A stretch of 64,000 bases of DNA. It comes from Izhakiella australiensis (GTDB taxonomy: Bacteria; Pseudomonadota; Gammaproteobacteria; Enterobacterales; Enterobacteriaceae). This document shows positions 1 through 10,162 of this stretch, one piece after another. The notes below the pieces were generated by a model, which saw only the letters and a list, made by a program, of their open reading frames with translations, had not been told where the DNA came from and did no database searches. How positions within the stretch are numbered: position 1 is the first letter of the stretch; each line of letters opens with the position of its first letter. The position numbers and the translations under genes were made by a program. The DNA is taken from positions 62,001 to 126,000 of the forward strand of contig NZ_MRUL01000008.1 in assembly GCF_002006995.1 (NCBI RefSeq), written 5' to 3'.

Positions 1-518
1 CTGGTACCACGGCCATCGTCAGCTATTCGCTGTATGGCGGCAGCATTATTTTGCTGTTTCTGGCATCAACCCTTTACCACGCCGTTCCCTATGAGCGAGC
101 GAAACGCTGGCTGAAAAAGGTAGACCACTGCGCCATTTACCTGCTAATTGCCGGTACCTACACCCCATTTTTACTGGTTGGCCTTAAATCAACGCTGGCG
201 CATGTCCTGCTGGTCGTGGTCTGGCTGCTGGCGCTGATGGGGGTGATTTTTAAAATGGTATTTGCCCATCGCTTTAAGGCGCTATCGTTAATAACCTATC
301 TGGCAATGGGCTGGCTATCGCTGATAATGGTGTATCAGCTGGCAATGAAGCTGTCGCCCTGGAGCGTATGGCTGCTGGCTATCGGCGGGGTGATTTATTC
401 GCTGGGGGTAATTTTCTACGCGATTGAGCGCATACCTTATAACCATGCCATCTGGCACGCTTTTGTACTGGGTGGCAGCGCCAGCCACTTCTTTGCTATC
501 TATCTGTACGTCAAATAA
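1..518 (+). CDS. trhA: TrhA (YqfA), haemolysin III family membrane protein, 5'-truncated by the window edge
   Basis: The reading frame is open from base 3 with no start codon, so the N-terminus lies outside the window; about 171 residues remain of a family that is about 219 long. The visible part begins [13 protein letters not shown] and continues with [18 protein letters not shown] and [18 protein letters not shown], the histidine and aspartate signatures of the haemolysin III / PAQR-like fold. Five or more hydrophobic helices follow, and the C-terminal [17 protein letters not shown] carries the last conserved histidines. E. coli TrhA is an inner-membrane protein linked to membrane-energy homeostasis; the biochemical activity is not settled. 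It converges with ygfZ across a 20-bp hairpin. Confidence 0.93.
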   Translation, partial: GTTAIVSYSLYGGSIILLFLASTLYHAVPYERAKRWLKKVDHCAIYLLIAGTYTPFLLVGLKSTLAHVLLVVVWLLALMGVIFKMVFAHRFKALSLITYLAMGWLSLIMVYQLAMKLSPWSVWLLAIGGVIYSLGVIFYAIERIPYNHAIWHAFVLGGSASHFFAIYLYVK

Positions 519-520
519 AA

Positions 521-540
521 CGGGGGATTTGCATCCCCCG
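521..540. terminator. Terminator hairpin between trhA and ygfZ
   Basis: An 8-bp perfect stem, CGGGGGAT paired with ATCCCCCG around a TTGC loop, sits between the converging trhA and ygfZ stop codons. The plus strand has AAAA before the stem, so on the minus strand the stem is followed by TTTTA. It fits best as the ygfZ terminator and could act in both directions. Confidence 0.75.
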
Positions 541-545
541 CTATA

Positions 546-1535
546 TCAACTCTCTTCTGTCAGGCTGTAAGGCAGGGGCTGGATACGCAGCTTGCCGCCC
601 TCATCGCCCTGCACGCGCAGCACGGTATCGGCGTCTAAATCATTGTTTAGCACCGCCTGCAGCCAGAGCTGTCCGTCATCGAGCTGCGCTGCGCTGAGAA
701 TGGTGCCGGTGCGGCGCCAGTTTTCGCCCATCTGCATCTCCAGCGCATCGCCGCCTTGTGGAACCCGACCGGCCTGACCCGCCAGCCAGTAAAGCGCCCG
801 CTTATTGGCGCCACGATACTTCGCCCGCGCCACCATTTCCTGACCGGTATAGCAGCCTTTTTTAAAGCTGATGGCATCCAGCGCCTGAAGATTAACTGCC
901 TGCGGAATAAACTGCTCGCTGGCCGCGCTATCGAGCACGGGTATGCCGGCTTCTATATCCAGCGCCAGCCACTGCGGGCTGTTATTCAGCTGAATCTCTT
1001 TGCCCAGCTTTTCCTGCAGCTCGCCGACTTTTTGCGCCGGCAGAACCAGCAGAAAGCGCTCATCCGGCTGGCTGAAGAATAGCAGCGTGGTTTCATCTTC
1101 GGTGACCACCTGGTTTTCCGCGTCTGGCACAGAGGTGAACAGGTTGCTTAACGCTGCGCGGGCGCCGAAGCCGGCGATGCCAAGTACCACGGCGTCGTCA
1201 TCGGAGGCGATAGTCAGCTTGGCGAAAATCGCATATTTTTTCAGTTCGGCTATCTGCTTTTCCTCGATGCTGCGACGCACCAGGTAAGCGAGATGCTCGC
1301 CACGCCAGAACAGACGCAGATTGCTCCACATTTTGCCTTTGGCATCGCAGTGGGCGACCGGACGGTGCTGATTGTTTTGCAGCGCGGCAACGTCCAGCGT
1401 CAGCTGACCTTGCAGATAGCTGACGGCGTCCGGCCCGCTGACGTTAACCAGCGCCCACTCTTCCAGAGAAATGAGCGTAAGGGGTAACCGTGCTGAGGCC
1501 ACCGGCTGACGGGGAGGGAAAGCGAAACGGGTCAT
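546..1535 (-). CDS. ygfZ: YgfZ, folate-binding tRNA-modifying / Fe-S maintenance protein
   Basis: A 329-residue protein of the GcvT-like family, matching the usual length of about 326. It supports MiaB-type radical-SAM enzymes and Fe-S proteins in the cytosol through tetrahydrofolate. The family signature [17 protein letters not shown] lies at about residues 226-242 and contains the essential cysteine of the K-G-C-Y-x-G-Q-E motif. The ATG has AGGAT about 8 bases upstream on the minus strand. It is divergent from sdhE, as in E. coli. Confidence 0.96.
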   Translation of the reverse strand: MTRFAFPPRQPVASARLPLTLISLEEWALVNVSGPDAVSYLQGQLTLDVAALQNNQHRPVAHCDAKGKMWSNLRLFWRGEHLAYLVRRSIEEKQIAELKKYAIFAKLTIASDDDAVVLGIAGFGARAALSNLFTSVPDAENQVVTEDETTLLFFSQPDERFLLVLPAQKVGELQEKLGKEIQLNNSPQWLALDIEAGIPVLDSAASEQFIPQAVNLQALDAISFKKGCYTGQEMVARAKYRGANKRALYWLAGQAGRVPQGGDALEMQMGENWRRTGTILSAAQLDDGQLWLQAVLNNDLDADTVLRVQGDEGGKLRIQPLPYSLTEES

Positions 1536-1761
1536 GGTGTTATCCTGAATCAGTCAGAAACGAGTAAGATCTGTTTTAATGGTAAAATAGCTGACTGCCT
1601 TTGCAACCAGTTTCCCTGCTTAGTGGCACAAATCGCGTGATGACCGCTAAATTTTTGTGGCTTTGCGGCCAGCTGCGCAAAGCGAGGATTTGTCCTTCAT
1701 GGCGCGGATAAAAAAGCGCTACACTAGGCAATCATTTTGTACAGAAGGAGCCCGCGGGTTT

Positions 1762-2028
1762 ATGGATATTAATGATAAAGCACGTATTCACTGGGCATGT
1801 CGTCGCGGCATGCTGGAGCTGGATATATCCATTATGCCTTTCTTCCGTTATGAATATGACAGTCTGAGTGACGGTGACAAGCAGCTGTTTATCCGGCTGC
1901 TGGAGCATCCGGACCCGGATCTTTTTAACTGGCTGATGAATCACGGCGAACCTGATGATTCCGGGCTTAAACGTATTGTCAGTCTGATTCAGGAGCGAAA
2001 TCAGCAACGTGGCCCTGTGGCAATCTGA
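1762..2028 (+). CDS. sdhE: SdhE, FAD assembly factor for succinate dehydrogenase (antitoxin CptB)
   Basis: An 88-residue protein, the same length as E. coli SdhE/YgfY. It helps attach FAD covalently to SdhA and FrdA and is also described as the CptB partner of CptA. The sequence shows the RGMLELD motif near residue 15, the RGxxE signature of this family, then [14 protein letters not shown]. The frame is open 35 codons further upstream, but the ATG at 1762 has AGAAGGAG at the right distance and matches the family start. cptA overlaps its end by 20 bases, which suggests translational coupling. Confidence 0.95.
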   Translation: MDINDKARIHWACRRGMLELDISIMPFFRYEYDSLSDGDKQLFIRLLEHPDPDLFNWLMNHGEPDDSGLKRIVSLIQERNQQRGPVAI

Positions 2029-2416
2029 ACTCTATGTTTCCTGGCGCGCGCAGTGGCTGTCACTGGTGCTGCACGGTATAGTGATGCTGGCGCTGCTGCT
2101 GGCGCCCTGGCCGACAAATTATACTTTAGTGTGGGTCGTTCTGCTTATTCTGGTGGTACTGGAGTCCATTCGCAGCCAGCGTCGCATAAGCAGTCGGGAA
2201 GGCGCAATCGCGCTGCTGCCGGGCAGGCAGCTACACTGGCGTAATCGGCAGTGGAGCATTGTGCGTCGCCCCTGGATAGGTCAGCAGGCGATTCTGCTGA
2301 CGCTGCGCGGCGTTAGCGGCGGCCGTGAAAATCTCTGGCTGATGCGGGACAGTATGTCCACGCGCGACTGGCGACGGCTGCGACTGCAGCTGCTTAATCC
2401 AGTCGCGACGGACTAA
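2009..2416 (+). CDS. cptA: CptA (YgfX), inner-membrane protein of the SdhE-CptA pair
   Basis: A 135-residue protein starting at a GTG inside the end of sdhE, with the family opening [18 protein letters not shown]. Two membrane helices lie at about residues 15-50, followed by a basic cytoplasmic part ([13 protein letters not shown]) and a C-terminal domain containing QWSIVRRPW. In E. coli, YgfX was reported to bind FtsZ and MreB when overproduced, while other work ties the pair to Fe-S and flavin processes; the toxin role is debated. It nearly touches the convergent fldB stop. Confidence 0.92.
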   Translation: MALWQSELYVSWRAQWLSLVLHGIVMLALLLAPWPTNYTLVWVVLLILVVLESIRSQRRISSREGAIALLPGRQLHWRNRQWSIVRRPWIGQQAILLTLRGVSGGRENLWLMRDSMSTRDWRRLRLQLLNPVATD

Positions 2417-2417
2417 A

Positions 2418-2936
2418 CTACAGCTTTGCCGCCATTTCAGTCAGAATTTGTTCACACCAGTTCGCCAGTCGCTCGTCACTCAGGTCATACTGATTTACAT
2501 CGTCCAGCGCCAGCCCGACAAATTGCTTGCCATCCGGCGTAAGGGGTTTTGCGCTGATAAACTCATAGCCTTCGTTAGGCCAGTAGCCGATAAACTGGAC
2601 GCCCATCGGCATCAGTAGATCGTGCAGCATGCCGAGCGCGTCGAGAAACCACTCGCTATAACCCAGCTGGTCGCCCATCCCGTAAAGTGCGACGACCTTG
2701 CCCTGTAAGTTAAGCGCCGGAATGTCCGTCCAGATAGCTTCCCAGTCTTCCTGTAACTCGCCGAAATCCCAGGTAGGGATCCCCAGAATCAGCAAATCGT
2801 ATTGCTCCATCAGGGCCGGGGAATCGTCTTTCAGATTGTGCAGCGTCACCAGCTCTTCGCCAATAATCTCGCGAATTTTTTCCGCCGCCATTTCGGTGTA
2901 ACAGGTGCTGGAACCGTAAAACAGACCGATTTTCAT
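2418..2936 (-). CDS. fldB: Flavodoxin FldB
   Basis: A 172-residue long-chain flavodoxin, matching E. coli FldB (173). It is an FMN electron carrier in the cytosol. The phosphate loop GSSTCYTE is at about residues 8-15, and the [10 protein letters not shown] and [12 protein letters not shown] segments are the FMN-ring loops. The frame is open to 3041, but the [10 protein letters not shown] start at 2936 is the family start and the upstream residues do not look like a leader. It is divergent from xerD, as in E. coli. Confidence 0.96.
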   Translation of the reverse strand: MKIGLFYGSSTCYTEMAAEKIREIIGEELVTLHNLKDDSPALMEQYDLLILGIPTWDFGELQEDWEAIWTDIPALNLQGKVVALYGMGDQLGYSEWFLDALGMLHDLLMPMGVQFIGYWPNEGYEFISAKPLTPDGKQFVGLALDDVNQYDLSDERLANWCEQILTEMAAKL

Positions 2937-3060
2937 GGTAAAACAACTCTGTAAATCATACGCCTGCGTCGATTGTATCAGAACTGCATGCTTCTGAGGC
3001 ATAATGCGCACGAATGTCGCCATGGTGATGGTGTTCGGCAACCCAAGTAGAGGAATGCAA

Positions 3061-3954
3061 ATGGACGATCGCGCGTTAACCGAACAGTTTCTCGACGCGA
3101 TGTGGATTGAGCGTAACCTTGCGCAGAATACGCTGGCCGCTTATCGCCAGGATCTGCGCACGCTGACCGACTGGCTGGCCCATCAGAATCATACCCTGAC
3201 CGGGGTTGATAGCGTGACGCTGCAAAGCTTCCTCGCTGAACGCCTGGAAGGGGGCTATAAAGCCACCAGCTCTGCGCGCCAGCTGAGCGCCATGCGGCGT
3301 TTGTTTCAGTACCTGTGGCGAGAAAAAATACGTGACGACGATCCCTGCGCGCTGCTGTCATCGCCTAAGCTTCCGCAGCGGTTACCGAAGGATCTCAGCG
3401 AAGCACAGGTTGATCGCTTGCTGCAGGCGCCGGGCAGCGACGATCCCATCGAACAGCGGGATAAAGCCATGCTGGAATTGCTTTACGCTACGGGGCTGCG
3501 GGTTAGTGAACTGGTGGCGCTGACGCTGAGTGACGTTAGCTTACGCCAGGGCGTGGTGCGCATCATCGGTAAGGGCAATAAAGAACGTCTGGTGCCGCTG
3601 GGTGAAGAGGCGGTGTACTGGATCGAGCAGTTTATCGCCTACGGTCGTCCTTTATTACTTAACGGACAGACGCTTGACGTGCTGTTCCCCAGTAAGCGCG
3701 CGCGGCAAATGACGCGACAAACTTTCTGGCATCGAATCAAATATTACGCCACACTGGCAGGCATTGACGGTGAGAAACTTTCGCCGCACGTATTGCGCCA
3801 TGCTTTTGCCACGCATTTATTGAATCATGGGGCTGATTTACGCGTTGTACAGATGTTGTTAGGCCACAGTGACCTGTCAACCACGCAAATTTATACGCAC
3901 GTCGCGACCGAGCGGCTGCGCCAGTTACATCAACAGCATCATCCCCGAGCGTAG
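3061..3954 (+). CDS. xerD: XerD site-specific tyrosine recombinase
   Basis: A 297-residue integrase. With XerC it resolves chromosome dimers at dif, under control of FtsK. The N-terminal SAM-like domain covers about residues 1-105. All six catalytic residues are visible: R147, K171, H243, R246, H269 and the nucleophile Y278. The ATG at 3061 follows AGAGGA at the right distance; the in-frame ATG two codons earlier lies too close to it. dsbC and recJ follow in the same direction, as in E. coli. Confidence 0.97.
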   Translation: MDDRALTEQFLDAMWIERNLAQNTLAAYRQDLRTLTDWLAHQNHTLTGVDSVTLQSFLAERLEGGYKATSSARQLSAMRRLFQYLWREKIRDDDPCALLSSPKLPQRLPKDLSEAQVDRLLQAPGSDDPIEQRDKAMLELLYATGLRVSELVALTLSDVSLRQGVVRIIGKGNKERLVPLGEEAVYWIEQFIAYGRPLLLNGQTLDVLFPSKRARQMTRQTFWHRIKYYATLAGIDGEKLSPHVLRHAFATHLLNHGADLRVVQMLLGHSDLSTTQIYTHVATERLRQLHQQHHPRA

Positions 3955-4007
3955 CGTGTACGGAAGTGCCGCGGAAGAACGACACGGATGTAAACAAAGG
4001 AACTATC

Positions 4008-4712
4008 ATGAAAAAACCGTATTTGCTGCTTTCTCTTTTGCTGGCAATGGCCGGCGGCGCAGCTCACGCCGATGATACAGCGATTCAGCAATCGCTGCGC
4101 AAGCTGGGACTAAAGCAAACTGAGATCCAACCTTCGCCGCTGCCGGGTATGAAAACGGTTCTGTCGGAAAGCGGCGTGCTCTACGTTTCCGAAGACGGCA
4201 AGCATTTTATCCAGGGGCCGCTGTATGATGTCAGCGGCGCACAGCCGGTAAACGTCACTAATCAGCTGCTTGATAAAAAAGTGGATGCGCTGAAAGCAGA
4301 CATGATCGTTTATAAGGCGCCGAAAGAGCAGCATGTTATTACGGTGTTTACCGATATTACCTGCGGCTATTGCCGCAAAATGCATTCGCAGATTGCCGAC
4401 TATAACGCGCTGGGTATTACCGTACGCTACCTGGCTTTCCCGCGTGAAGGGCTTGGCGGCGAAGTAGAAAAACAGATGACGTCTATCTGGTGCGCCGCCG
4501 ATCGTAACAAAGCCTTTGACGAGGCGATGAAAGGCACCGCCCCGCAGGCGGCCTCCTGTAATCTCGACCTTGCCCGCCAGTACAAGCTGGGGATCCTTTA
4601 TGGCATTCAGGGAACGCCCGCCATCCTGCTGCAAAATGGCACGCTGATCCCCGGTTATCAGGGACCGCAGGAACTTAAAACCTTCCTCGACAGCCAGAAA
4701 AGCGGCCGCTAA
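4008..4712 (+). CDS. dsbC: DsbC periplasmic protein-disulfide isomerase
   Basis: A 234-residue protein (E. coli 236). It reshuffles wrong disulfides in the periplasm and is kept reduced by DsbD. A signal peptide covers residues 1-21 with cleavage after AHA. The N-terminal dimerisation domain is followed by a thioredoxin fold with the CGYC active site at residues 119-122, the second cysteine pair further on, and the cis-proline in GTPAI near the end. AAAGGA precedes the ATG. Its stop codon shares one base with the recJ start. Confidence 0.97.
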   Translation: MKKPYLLLSLLLAMAGGAAHADDTAIQQSLRKLGLKQTEIQPSPLPGMKTVLSESGVLYVSEDGKHFIQGPLYDVSGAQPVNVTNQLLDKKVDALKADMIVYKAPKEQHVITVFTDITCGYCRKMHSQIADYNALGITVRYLAFPREGLGGEVEKQMTSIWCAADRNKAFDEAMKGTAPQAASCNLDLARQYKLGILYGIQGTPAILLQNGTLIPGYQGPQELKTFLDSQKSGR

Positions 4713-6436
4713 TGACAACGGGTTTTACTACGCAACTTCGCCGTCGTCAGGCGGCGGAGGTCAGCTGGCAGAGTACGTCACTTTCTCCGTTGCTTCATCG
4801 TTTGTATGCCCAGCGCGGCGTTGCTCAGCTAAGGGAGCTGGAGCGCGGCGTTAAATTTCTTCATCCGTATCACAGCCTGCACGGCATTGAGCGCGCATGC
4901 GCTGTTTTACAGCAGGCTCTGGCGGATAATCTCAACATCATGGTTGTGGGTGATTTTGACGCCGACGGCGCGACCAGCACGGCTTTAACCGTACTGGCGC
5001 TGCGCAGTATGGGCGGCCGGAATGTACAGTTTCTGGTCCCCAATCGCTTTGAAGATGGCTATGGTCTCAGTCCGGAAGTGGTGGAGCAAGCCGCCAGCCG
5101 CGGCGCTGAACTGATCGTTACGGTAGATAACGGCATTTCCTCCCATGCTGGCGTTGACTGCGCCAATCAGAAAGGCATCCCGGTGCTGATAACCGATCAC
5201 CATCTGCCCGGTGAAACCCTGCCGGCAGCGGCGGCCATTGTTAATCCGAATCTTGAAGCCTGTGAATTTCCATCGCGTGCGTTGGCGGGCGTCGGAGTCG
5301 CTTTTTATCTGATGCTGGCTTTGCGTGCGCGTCTGCGCGATGACGGCGTTAGCGAGCTGCCGAATCTGGCCGCGCTGCTTGATCTCGTCGCGCTTGGCAC
5401 GGTGGCTGACGTGGTGCCGCTGGATGCCAATAATCGCATTCTGGTCTGGCAGGGGCTGAGCCGGATACGTGCGGGGCAGTGTCGGCCGGGAATTCGGGCT
5501 CTCCTTGAGATCGCCCGGCGCGATATGCGTTCGCTGGTGGCCAGCGATCTGGGCTTTGCTTTAGGTCCGCGTCTGAACGCCGCCGGGCGGCTCGACGACA
5601 TGTCCGTTGGCGTATCGCTGTTGCTGACGGAAGACCTTGCTGAGGCGCGGATGCTGGCCGGCGAGCTGGATGCGTTAAATCAGACGCGTAAAGAGATAGA
5701 GCAGGGGATGCAATCCGAAGCGCTGGCGCTGTGCGACAGCATTGAGCGCAGCAGCGAAGCGTTGCCGCTCGGACTGGCTATTTATCATCCGGAGTGGCAC
5801 CAGGGCGTAATCGGCATTCTGGCTTCGCGCCTGAAGGAGCGGTTTCACCGCCCGGTGATCGCTTTTGCGCCTGCGGGCGATGGCACGTTAAAAGGCTCCG
5901 GTCGTTCCATTCAGGGGCTGCACATGCGTGATGCCCTGGAGCGGCTGGACACGCTGAATCCTGGTCTGATCATGAAATTTGGTGGTCATGCGATGGCGGC
6001 CGGGCTGTCGCTGGAAGCCGCTAAATTTGACGACTTCAGGCGGCATTTTTCTGCGCTGATGCATCAGCTGCTGGATGAGGCCGCGCTGCAGGGCGTTATC
6101 TGGTCCGATGGCGAGTTATCCGCGCGGGAAATGACGCTGGCAACCGCAGAATTACTGCGCGAAGGCGGTCCCTGGGGACAGGCTTTCCCGGAGCCGGTAT
6201 TTGACGGCAAGTTCAAACTGTTACAGCAGCGCCTGGTGGGGGAACGTCATCTCAAGCTAATGGTTGAACCCGTTGGCGGCGGTCCTTTATTGGATGCCAT
6301 TGCGTTTAACGTCGATATCACACGCTGGCCTGACCCGAGCGTCAAACTGGTTGAGCTGGCTTATAAGCTTGATATCAATGAGTTTCGCGGTAATCGCAAT
6401 CTTCAACTGATCGTAGAGCATCTCTGGGCGCTGTAA
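4712..6436 (+). CDS. recJ: RecJ, 5'-3' single-strand DNA exonuclease
   Basis: A 574-residue DHH-family nuclease (E. coli 577). It degrades single-stranded DNA 5' to 3' with Mn/Mg and works in RecF recombination, mismatch repair and base-excision repair. The metal motifs are VVGDFDADGATS near residue 75, VTVDNGISSH, and TDHHLPG near residue 160; the DHHA1 domain has KGSGRSIQGL and KFGGHAMAAGLS. The start is fused to the dsbC stop (TAATG), so translation is coupled. No shortening or broken motif is seen. Confidence 0.97.
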   Translation: MTTGFTTQLRRRQAAEVSWQSTSLSPLLHRLYAQRGVAQLRELERGVKFLHPYHSLHGIERACAVLQQALADNLNIMVVGDFDADGATSTALTVLALRSMGGRNVQFLVPNRFEDGYGLSPEVVEQAASRGAELIVTVDNGISSHAGVDCANQKGIPVLITDHHLPGETLPAAAAIVNPNLEACEFPSRALAGVGVAFYLMLALRARLRDDGVSELPNLAALLDLVALGTVADVVPLDANNRILVWQGLSRIRAGQCRPGIRALLEIARRDMRSLVASDLGFALGPRLNAAGRLDDMSVGVSLLLTEDLAEARMLAGELDALNQTRKEIEQGMQSEALALCDSIERSSEALPLGLAIYHPEWHQGVIGILASRLKERFHRPVIAFAPAGDGTLKGSGRSIQGLHMRDALERLDTLNPGLIMKFGGHAMAAGLSLEAAKFDDFRRHFSALMHQLLDEAALQGVIWSDGELSAREMTLATAELLREGGPWGQAFPEPVFDGKFKLLQQRLVGERHLKLMVEPVGGGPLLDAIAFNVDITRWPDPSVKLVELAYKLDINEFRGNRNLQLIVEHLWAL

Positions 6437-6443
6437 GCTGTCA

Positions 6444-6475
6444 CTGCCGCAGATAGTTTCTGCCTTCTGCGGCAG
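6444..6475 (+). terminator. Possible terminator hairpin after recJ
   Basis: A 10-bp perfect stem, CTGCCGCAGA with TCTGCGGCAG around a 12-base loop, begins 7 bases after the recJ stop. There is no T-tract after it, so an intrinsic terminator is only partly supported; it may instead protect the 3' end of the xerD-dsbC-recJ message. Confidence 0.45.
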
Positions 6476-7064
6476 CCAGATGGTCTGTTATTCGACGATG
6501 AATGCCGTCCTCCTTCCGCTACTAGCAACAAATAATCAACGAAAACGTAAATAATTGGCCTATGACGGCGTGAGGTGAGCGGCTGTTTGTTGGCATCTTG
6601 TTAAATATGATGTCCCTCGTTCACCGCCATGCTTCATTCAATTATTTACCCTAACAACTAAAATGATAATCATTTAAATAACATTTTATTTTTTATGATT
6701 AAATTATAATTAACTAATTGAATTTATTTGTTTATTTATAGTTCAGGTCGATCTGGTGATGTCATTAATCGTAAACGCTATAGCGTTGCCAGATGAATTT
6801 ACCAATCCAATGTTTAGATATGAAAATAATAGGACTTTGCGAAAAAACAGGAATAATATTATTACCCAGTGGAACCGGAGTTCACGATTAATTCCAGTTT
6901 CGATGTGTTATCGCCGGTTAAGTATCGATGGAAGATAACGTTGGCGTCAGGGAGCCTCATCGCCCATCTTGCAACGATGAGAACGCTACAATCCTGCGCT
7001 ACTTTGGGGTAAAATCACAGGTTACTTCATTGTCATATCGACCATCAAAAAAGATCCCAAAGTC
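6476..7064. other. AT-rich spacer between recJ and prfB, no convincing gene
   Basis: About 590 bases hold no protein that I recognise. Positions about 6650-6745 are made almost wholly of A and T, unlike the GC-rich genes on both sides. One 60-codon frame (6756-6938) has no clear ribosome binding site and no family resemblance. The prfB promoter must lie in the last part; TAAAAT at 7010-7015 could be a -10 element, but I find no -35 at the right distance. The composition suggests an inserted or decayed segment. Confidence 0.5.
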
Positions 7065-8163
7065 ATGTTTGAAATCAATCCGGTAAAATATCGCATCCAG
7101 GACCTCACTGAACGCTCCGACGTTCTTAGGGGGTATCTTTGACTACGATGCTAAGAAAGAGCGTCTGGAAGAAGTAAACGCCGAGCTGGAACAGCCCGAC
7201 GTATGGAATGAACCCGAACGGGCGCAGGCGCTGGGCAAAGAGCGCTCGACGCTGGACGTGATCGTTGAAACGTTTGATCAGATGAAGCAAGGACTGGAGG
7301 ACGTCTCCGGTCTGCTTGATCTGGCGGTGGAAGCGGAAGACGAAGAGACCTTCAACGAAGCGGTTGCCGAACTGGATGGTCTTGAGAAGAAGCTGGGTGA
7401 GCTTGAGTTTCGCCGCATGTTCTCCGGGGAATACGACAGCGCCGATTGCTATCTGGACATCCAGGCGGGGTCCGGCGGCACTGAGGCGCAGGACTGGGCC
7501 AATATGCTGCTGCGCATGTATCTGCGCTGGGCGGAAGATAAAGGCTTTAAAACGGAAGTTATTGAAGAGTCGGAAGGCGAAGTTGCCGGAATAAAATCCG
7601 CCACTATTCGTATCCAGGGCGACTATGCCTTTGGCTGGCTGCGAACGGAAACCGGGGTCCATCGTCTGGTGCGTAAGAGCCCGTTCGATTCCGGCGGTCG
7701 GCGCCATACCTCCTTCAGCTCTGCTTTCATCTACCCGGAAGTGGATGACGACATTGATATTGAGATCAACCCGGCCGACCTGCGCATTGACGTTTATCGC
7801 GCTTCGGGCGCGGGCGGTCAGCACGTAAACCGTACCGAATCGGCCGTGCGTATCACCCACGTTCCGACCGGCACGGTTACCCAGTGTCAGAATGACCGTT
7901 CTCAGCATAAGAACAAAGATCAGGCGATGAAGCAGATGAAAGCAAAGCTTTATGAACTTGAAATGCAGAAAAAGAACGCGGAAAAGCAGGCGCTGGAAGA
8001 CACCAAATCCGATATCGGTTGGGGTAGCCAGATCCGCTCATACGTGCTGGATGATTCCCGTATAAAGGATCTGCGCACCGGCGTGGAGACCCGTAATACC
8101 CAGAGCGTGCTGGATGGCGACCTGGATCGTTTTATTGAAGCAAGCTTAAAAGCAGGGCTATAA
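7065..8163 (+). CDS. prfB: Peptide chain release factor 2, with programmed +1 frameshift
   Basis: RF2 ends translation at UGA and UAA. The gene is read as 7065-7139 joined to 7141-8163, giving 365 residues like E. coli RF2. The first frame runs from ATG through codon 25 (CTT) and meets TGA at 7140-7142. An internal Shine-Dalgarno AGGGGG sits just before the slippery CTT TGA C, the classic autoregulatory site: low RF2 delays termination and favours the shift. In the second frame, the SPF tripeptide that reads the stop codon occurs in KSPFDSGG and the catalytic GGQ in [12 protein letters not shown]. lysS follows after 9 bases. Confidence 0.98.
7126..7142 (+). promoter_or_regulatory. prfB frameshift site (internal SD plus CTT-TGA)
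   Basis: The string CTTAGGGGGTATCTTTGAC spans the end of the first frame. AGGGGG pairs with 16S rRNA three bases before the CTT codon, and the in-frame TGA is followed by C, the weakest stop context. This is the established RF2 autoregulation element. Confidence 0.95.
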
Positions 8164-8172
8164 GGAACCGAT

Positions 8173-9693
8173 ATGTCTGAACAACAACCGCAGGGTGCCG
8201 ATGGCGCACTCGATCTTAACAATGAACTGAAAGCGCGTCGTGAAAAGCTGAGCGTGCTGCGTGAAGGCGGCATCGCGTTTCCCAATGACTTCCGCCGCGA
8301 CAGCACCTCCGACAAGCTGCATGCCGCCTGGGATGATAAGCAGAACGAAGAGCTGGAAGCGCAGGGCATTGAAGTCAGCGTAGCCGGACGAATGATGACC
8401 CGCCGTATTATGGGGAAAGCTTCTTTCGTTACCCTGCAGGATGTTGGCGGACAGATTCAGCTTTATGTTTCCCGTGACGACCTGCCGGAAGGCGAATACA
8501 ACGAGCAGTTTAAAAAATGGGATCTCGGCGATATCCTCGGCGCGCGCGGCAAGTTGTTCAAAACCAAAACCGGCGAACTTTCCATCCACTGCAGCGAACT
8601 GCGCCTGCTGACCAAAGCGCTGCGCCCGCTGCCGGATAAGTTCCACGGTCTGGCCGATCAGGAAACGCGCTATCGTCAGCGTTATCTTGATCTGATTGCC
8701 AACGATGAATCACGCGCTACCTTCCAGGTACGTTCAAAAATCATGGCGGCAATCCGCAGCTTTATGGTCGGCCGCGACTTTATGGAAGTGGAAACGCCGA
8801 TGATGCAGGTGATCCCCGGCGGCGCTTCGGCGCGTCCTTTCATTACGCACCATAATGCGCTGGATATTGATATGTATCTGCGCATCGCGCCGGAACTTTA
8901 TCTGAAGCGTTTGGTGGTCGGCGGTTTTGAACGGGTGTTTGAAATCAACCGTAACTTCCGTAACGAAGGCATTTCGCCGCGCCATAATCCTGAATTCACC
9001 ATGATGGAACTTTACATGGCGTATGCGGATTATAAAGACCTGATTGAGCTGACGGAAAGCCTGTTCCGCACCCTGGCGCAGGACGTACTTGGCACGACTC
9101 AGGTTCCTTACGGCGAATACCGCTTTGACTTCGGCAAGCCTTTTGAGAAGCTGACCATGCGTGAAGCTATCAAAAAATACCGCCCTGAAACTGAACTCAG
9201 CGATCTGGATAATTTTGATAAAGCCGTTGCCATCGCGCAGACGCTGGGCATCAAGGTTGAAAAAAGCTGGGGTCTGGGCCGGGTCGTGACCGAAATTTTT
9301 GAAGAGACGGCGGAAGCACATCTGATTCAGCCGACCTTTATTACCGAATATCCCGCTGAGGTTTCTCCTCTGGCGCGTCGTAACGATGTGAATCCGGAAA
9401 TTACCGATCGCTTTGAGTTCTTCATTGGCGGGCGCGAAATCGGTAACGGCTTCTCCGAGCTGAACGATGCGCAGGATCAGGCTGAGCGCTTCCAGCAGCA
9501 GGTGAACGCGAAGGACGCCGGCGACGATGAAGCGATGTTCTATGATGAAGATTACGTTGTTGCGCTGGAGCACGGCATGCCGCCGACGGCCGGTCTCGGT
9601 ATTGGTATCGATCGCCTGATGATGCTGTTTACCAACAGCCATACTATCCGCGACGTGATCCTGTTCCCGGCGCTGCGTCCGCAGGGCAATTAA
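8173..9693 (+). CDS. lysS: Lysyl-tRNA synthetase, class II
   Basis: A 506-residue class II synthetase (E. coli LysS 505) that charges tRNA-Lys. The N-terminal OB-fold anticodon-binding domain covers about residues 65-150. Motif 1 lies around [15 protein letters not shown], motif 2 around [12 protein letters not shown], and motif 3 is [13 protein letters not shown] near the end. It follows prfB by 9 bases with AAGGAACC upstream, so the two are probably co-transcribed. A strong hairpin follows the stop. Confidence 0.97.
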   Translation: MSEQQPQGADGALDLNNELKARREKLSVLREGGIAFPNDFRRDSTSDKLHAAWDDKQNEELEAQGIEVSVAGRMMTRRIMGKASFVTLQDVGGQIQLYVSRDDLPEGEYNEQFKKWDLGDILGARGKLFKTKTGELSIHCSELRLLTKALRPLPDKFHGLADQETRYRQRYLDLIANDESRATFQVRSKIMAAIRSFMVGRDFMEVETPMMQVIPGGASARPFITHHNALDIDMYLRIAPELYLKRLVVGGFERVFEINRNFRNEGISPRHNPEFTMMELYMAYADYKDLIELTESLFRTLAQDVLGTTQVPYGEYRFDFGKPFEKLTMREAIKKYRPETELSDLDNFDKAVAIAQTLGIKVEKSWGLGRVVTEIFEETAEAHLIQPTFITEYPAEVSPLARRNDVNPEITDRFEFFIGGREIGNGFSELNDAQDQAERFQQQVNAKDAGDDEAMFYDEDYVVALEHGMPPTAGLGIGIDRLMMLFTNSHTIRDVILFPALRPQGN

Positions 9694-9709
9694 CCTCATC
9701 TCCCTTTAC

Positions 9710-9733
9710 AAGGGGCGGAATTTTCCGCCCCTT
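9710..9733. terminator. Terminator shared by lysS and the convergent small gene
   Basis: An 11-bp perfect stem, AAGGGGCGGAA with TTCCGCCCCTT and only TT between (a larger loop in practice), is followed by TTATTCT on the plus strand. It begins 17 bases after the lysS stop and overlaps the last bases of the convergent gene. Confidence 0.8.
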
Positions 9734-9950
9734 ATTCTATGCGCTTCACCTGCGGATGCTTATCACTTGCCGACTCGTGGTAAATGTCATCCAGCCAGCG
9801 GACGATTTGATCTTCGCTAACGTCATCCGGGATGACGACTTCATATAAACGTGAAAACTTACGCTCGCTGATATCTACCCGAAAAACCTGCCAGCCATCG
9901 GGCGTTGATTTCACGCCGATATAGCGGCCAAACACATCATAAATCTGCAC
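9732..9950 (-). CDS. Small conserved-looking hypothetical protein, 72 residues
   Basis: I do not recognise this protein with certainty. It begins at a GTG (MQIYDVFGRYIGVKS) with GGGAG about 8 bases upstream on the minus strand. It is mixed alpha/beta with no signal peptide or membrane helix: an N-terminal strand-rich part with DGWQVFRVD, then a helix (DDVSEDQIVRWLDDIYHE) and a basic tail. It somewhat resembles short DUF-type proteins with a DVFGR...DGWQVF pattern; that link is from memory and weak. It converges with lysS and shares its terminator. Confidence 0.7.
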   Translation of the reverse strand: MQIYDVFGRYIGVKSTPDGWQVFRVDISERKFSRLYEVVIPDDVSEDQIVRWLDDIYHESASDKHPQVKRIE

Positions 9951-10162
9951 GCGTTGCTCCCAATTACCCCTTGAACATGCAATATTAATAGATTGTTAAA
10001 CAACCTTGCAGCAACCATCTGCGCCCGGCGCCTGTCGTGGCCTCTGATGGTATTAATAACAACGATACGATTAATACCTGAGCCAGTACGGGCTTCAGGT
10101 CGCCTCTTTTCCCTGCAGATTCGTCGATCGGCGGTAACGTCGGTGGCGGCAAGGAGTGAACC

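Noticed and set aside
4110..4718. Long minus-strand frame opposite dsbC
   Set aside because: It is the mirror of a well-supported gene and has no start signal or known family.
6756..6938. 60-residue frame in the recJ-prfB spacer
   Set aside because: No clear ribosome binding site, no family resemblance, and it lies in an AT-rich spacer where such frames arise by chance.
7126..7908. Long minus-strand frame opposite prfB
   Set aside because: Shadow of RF2 coding sequence; the conserved gene on the plus strand explains the open frame.
8734..9699. Long minus-strand frame opposite lysS
   Set aside because: It lies fully inside lysS and is not similar to any protein that I know.
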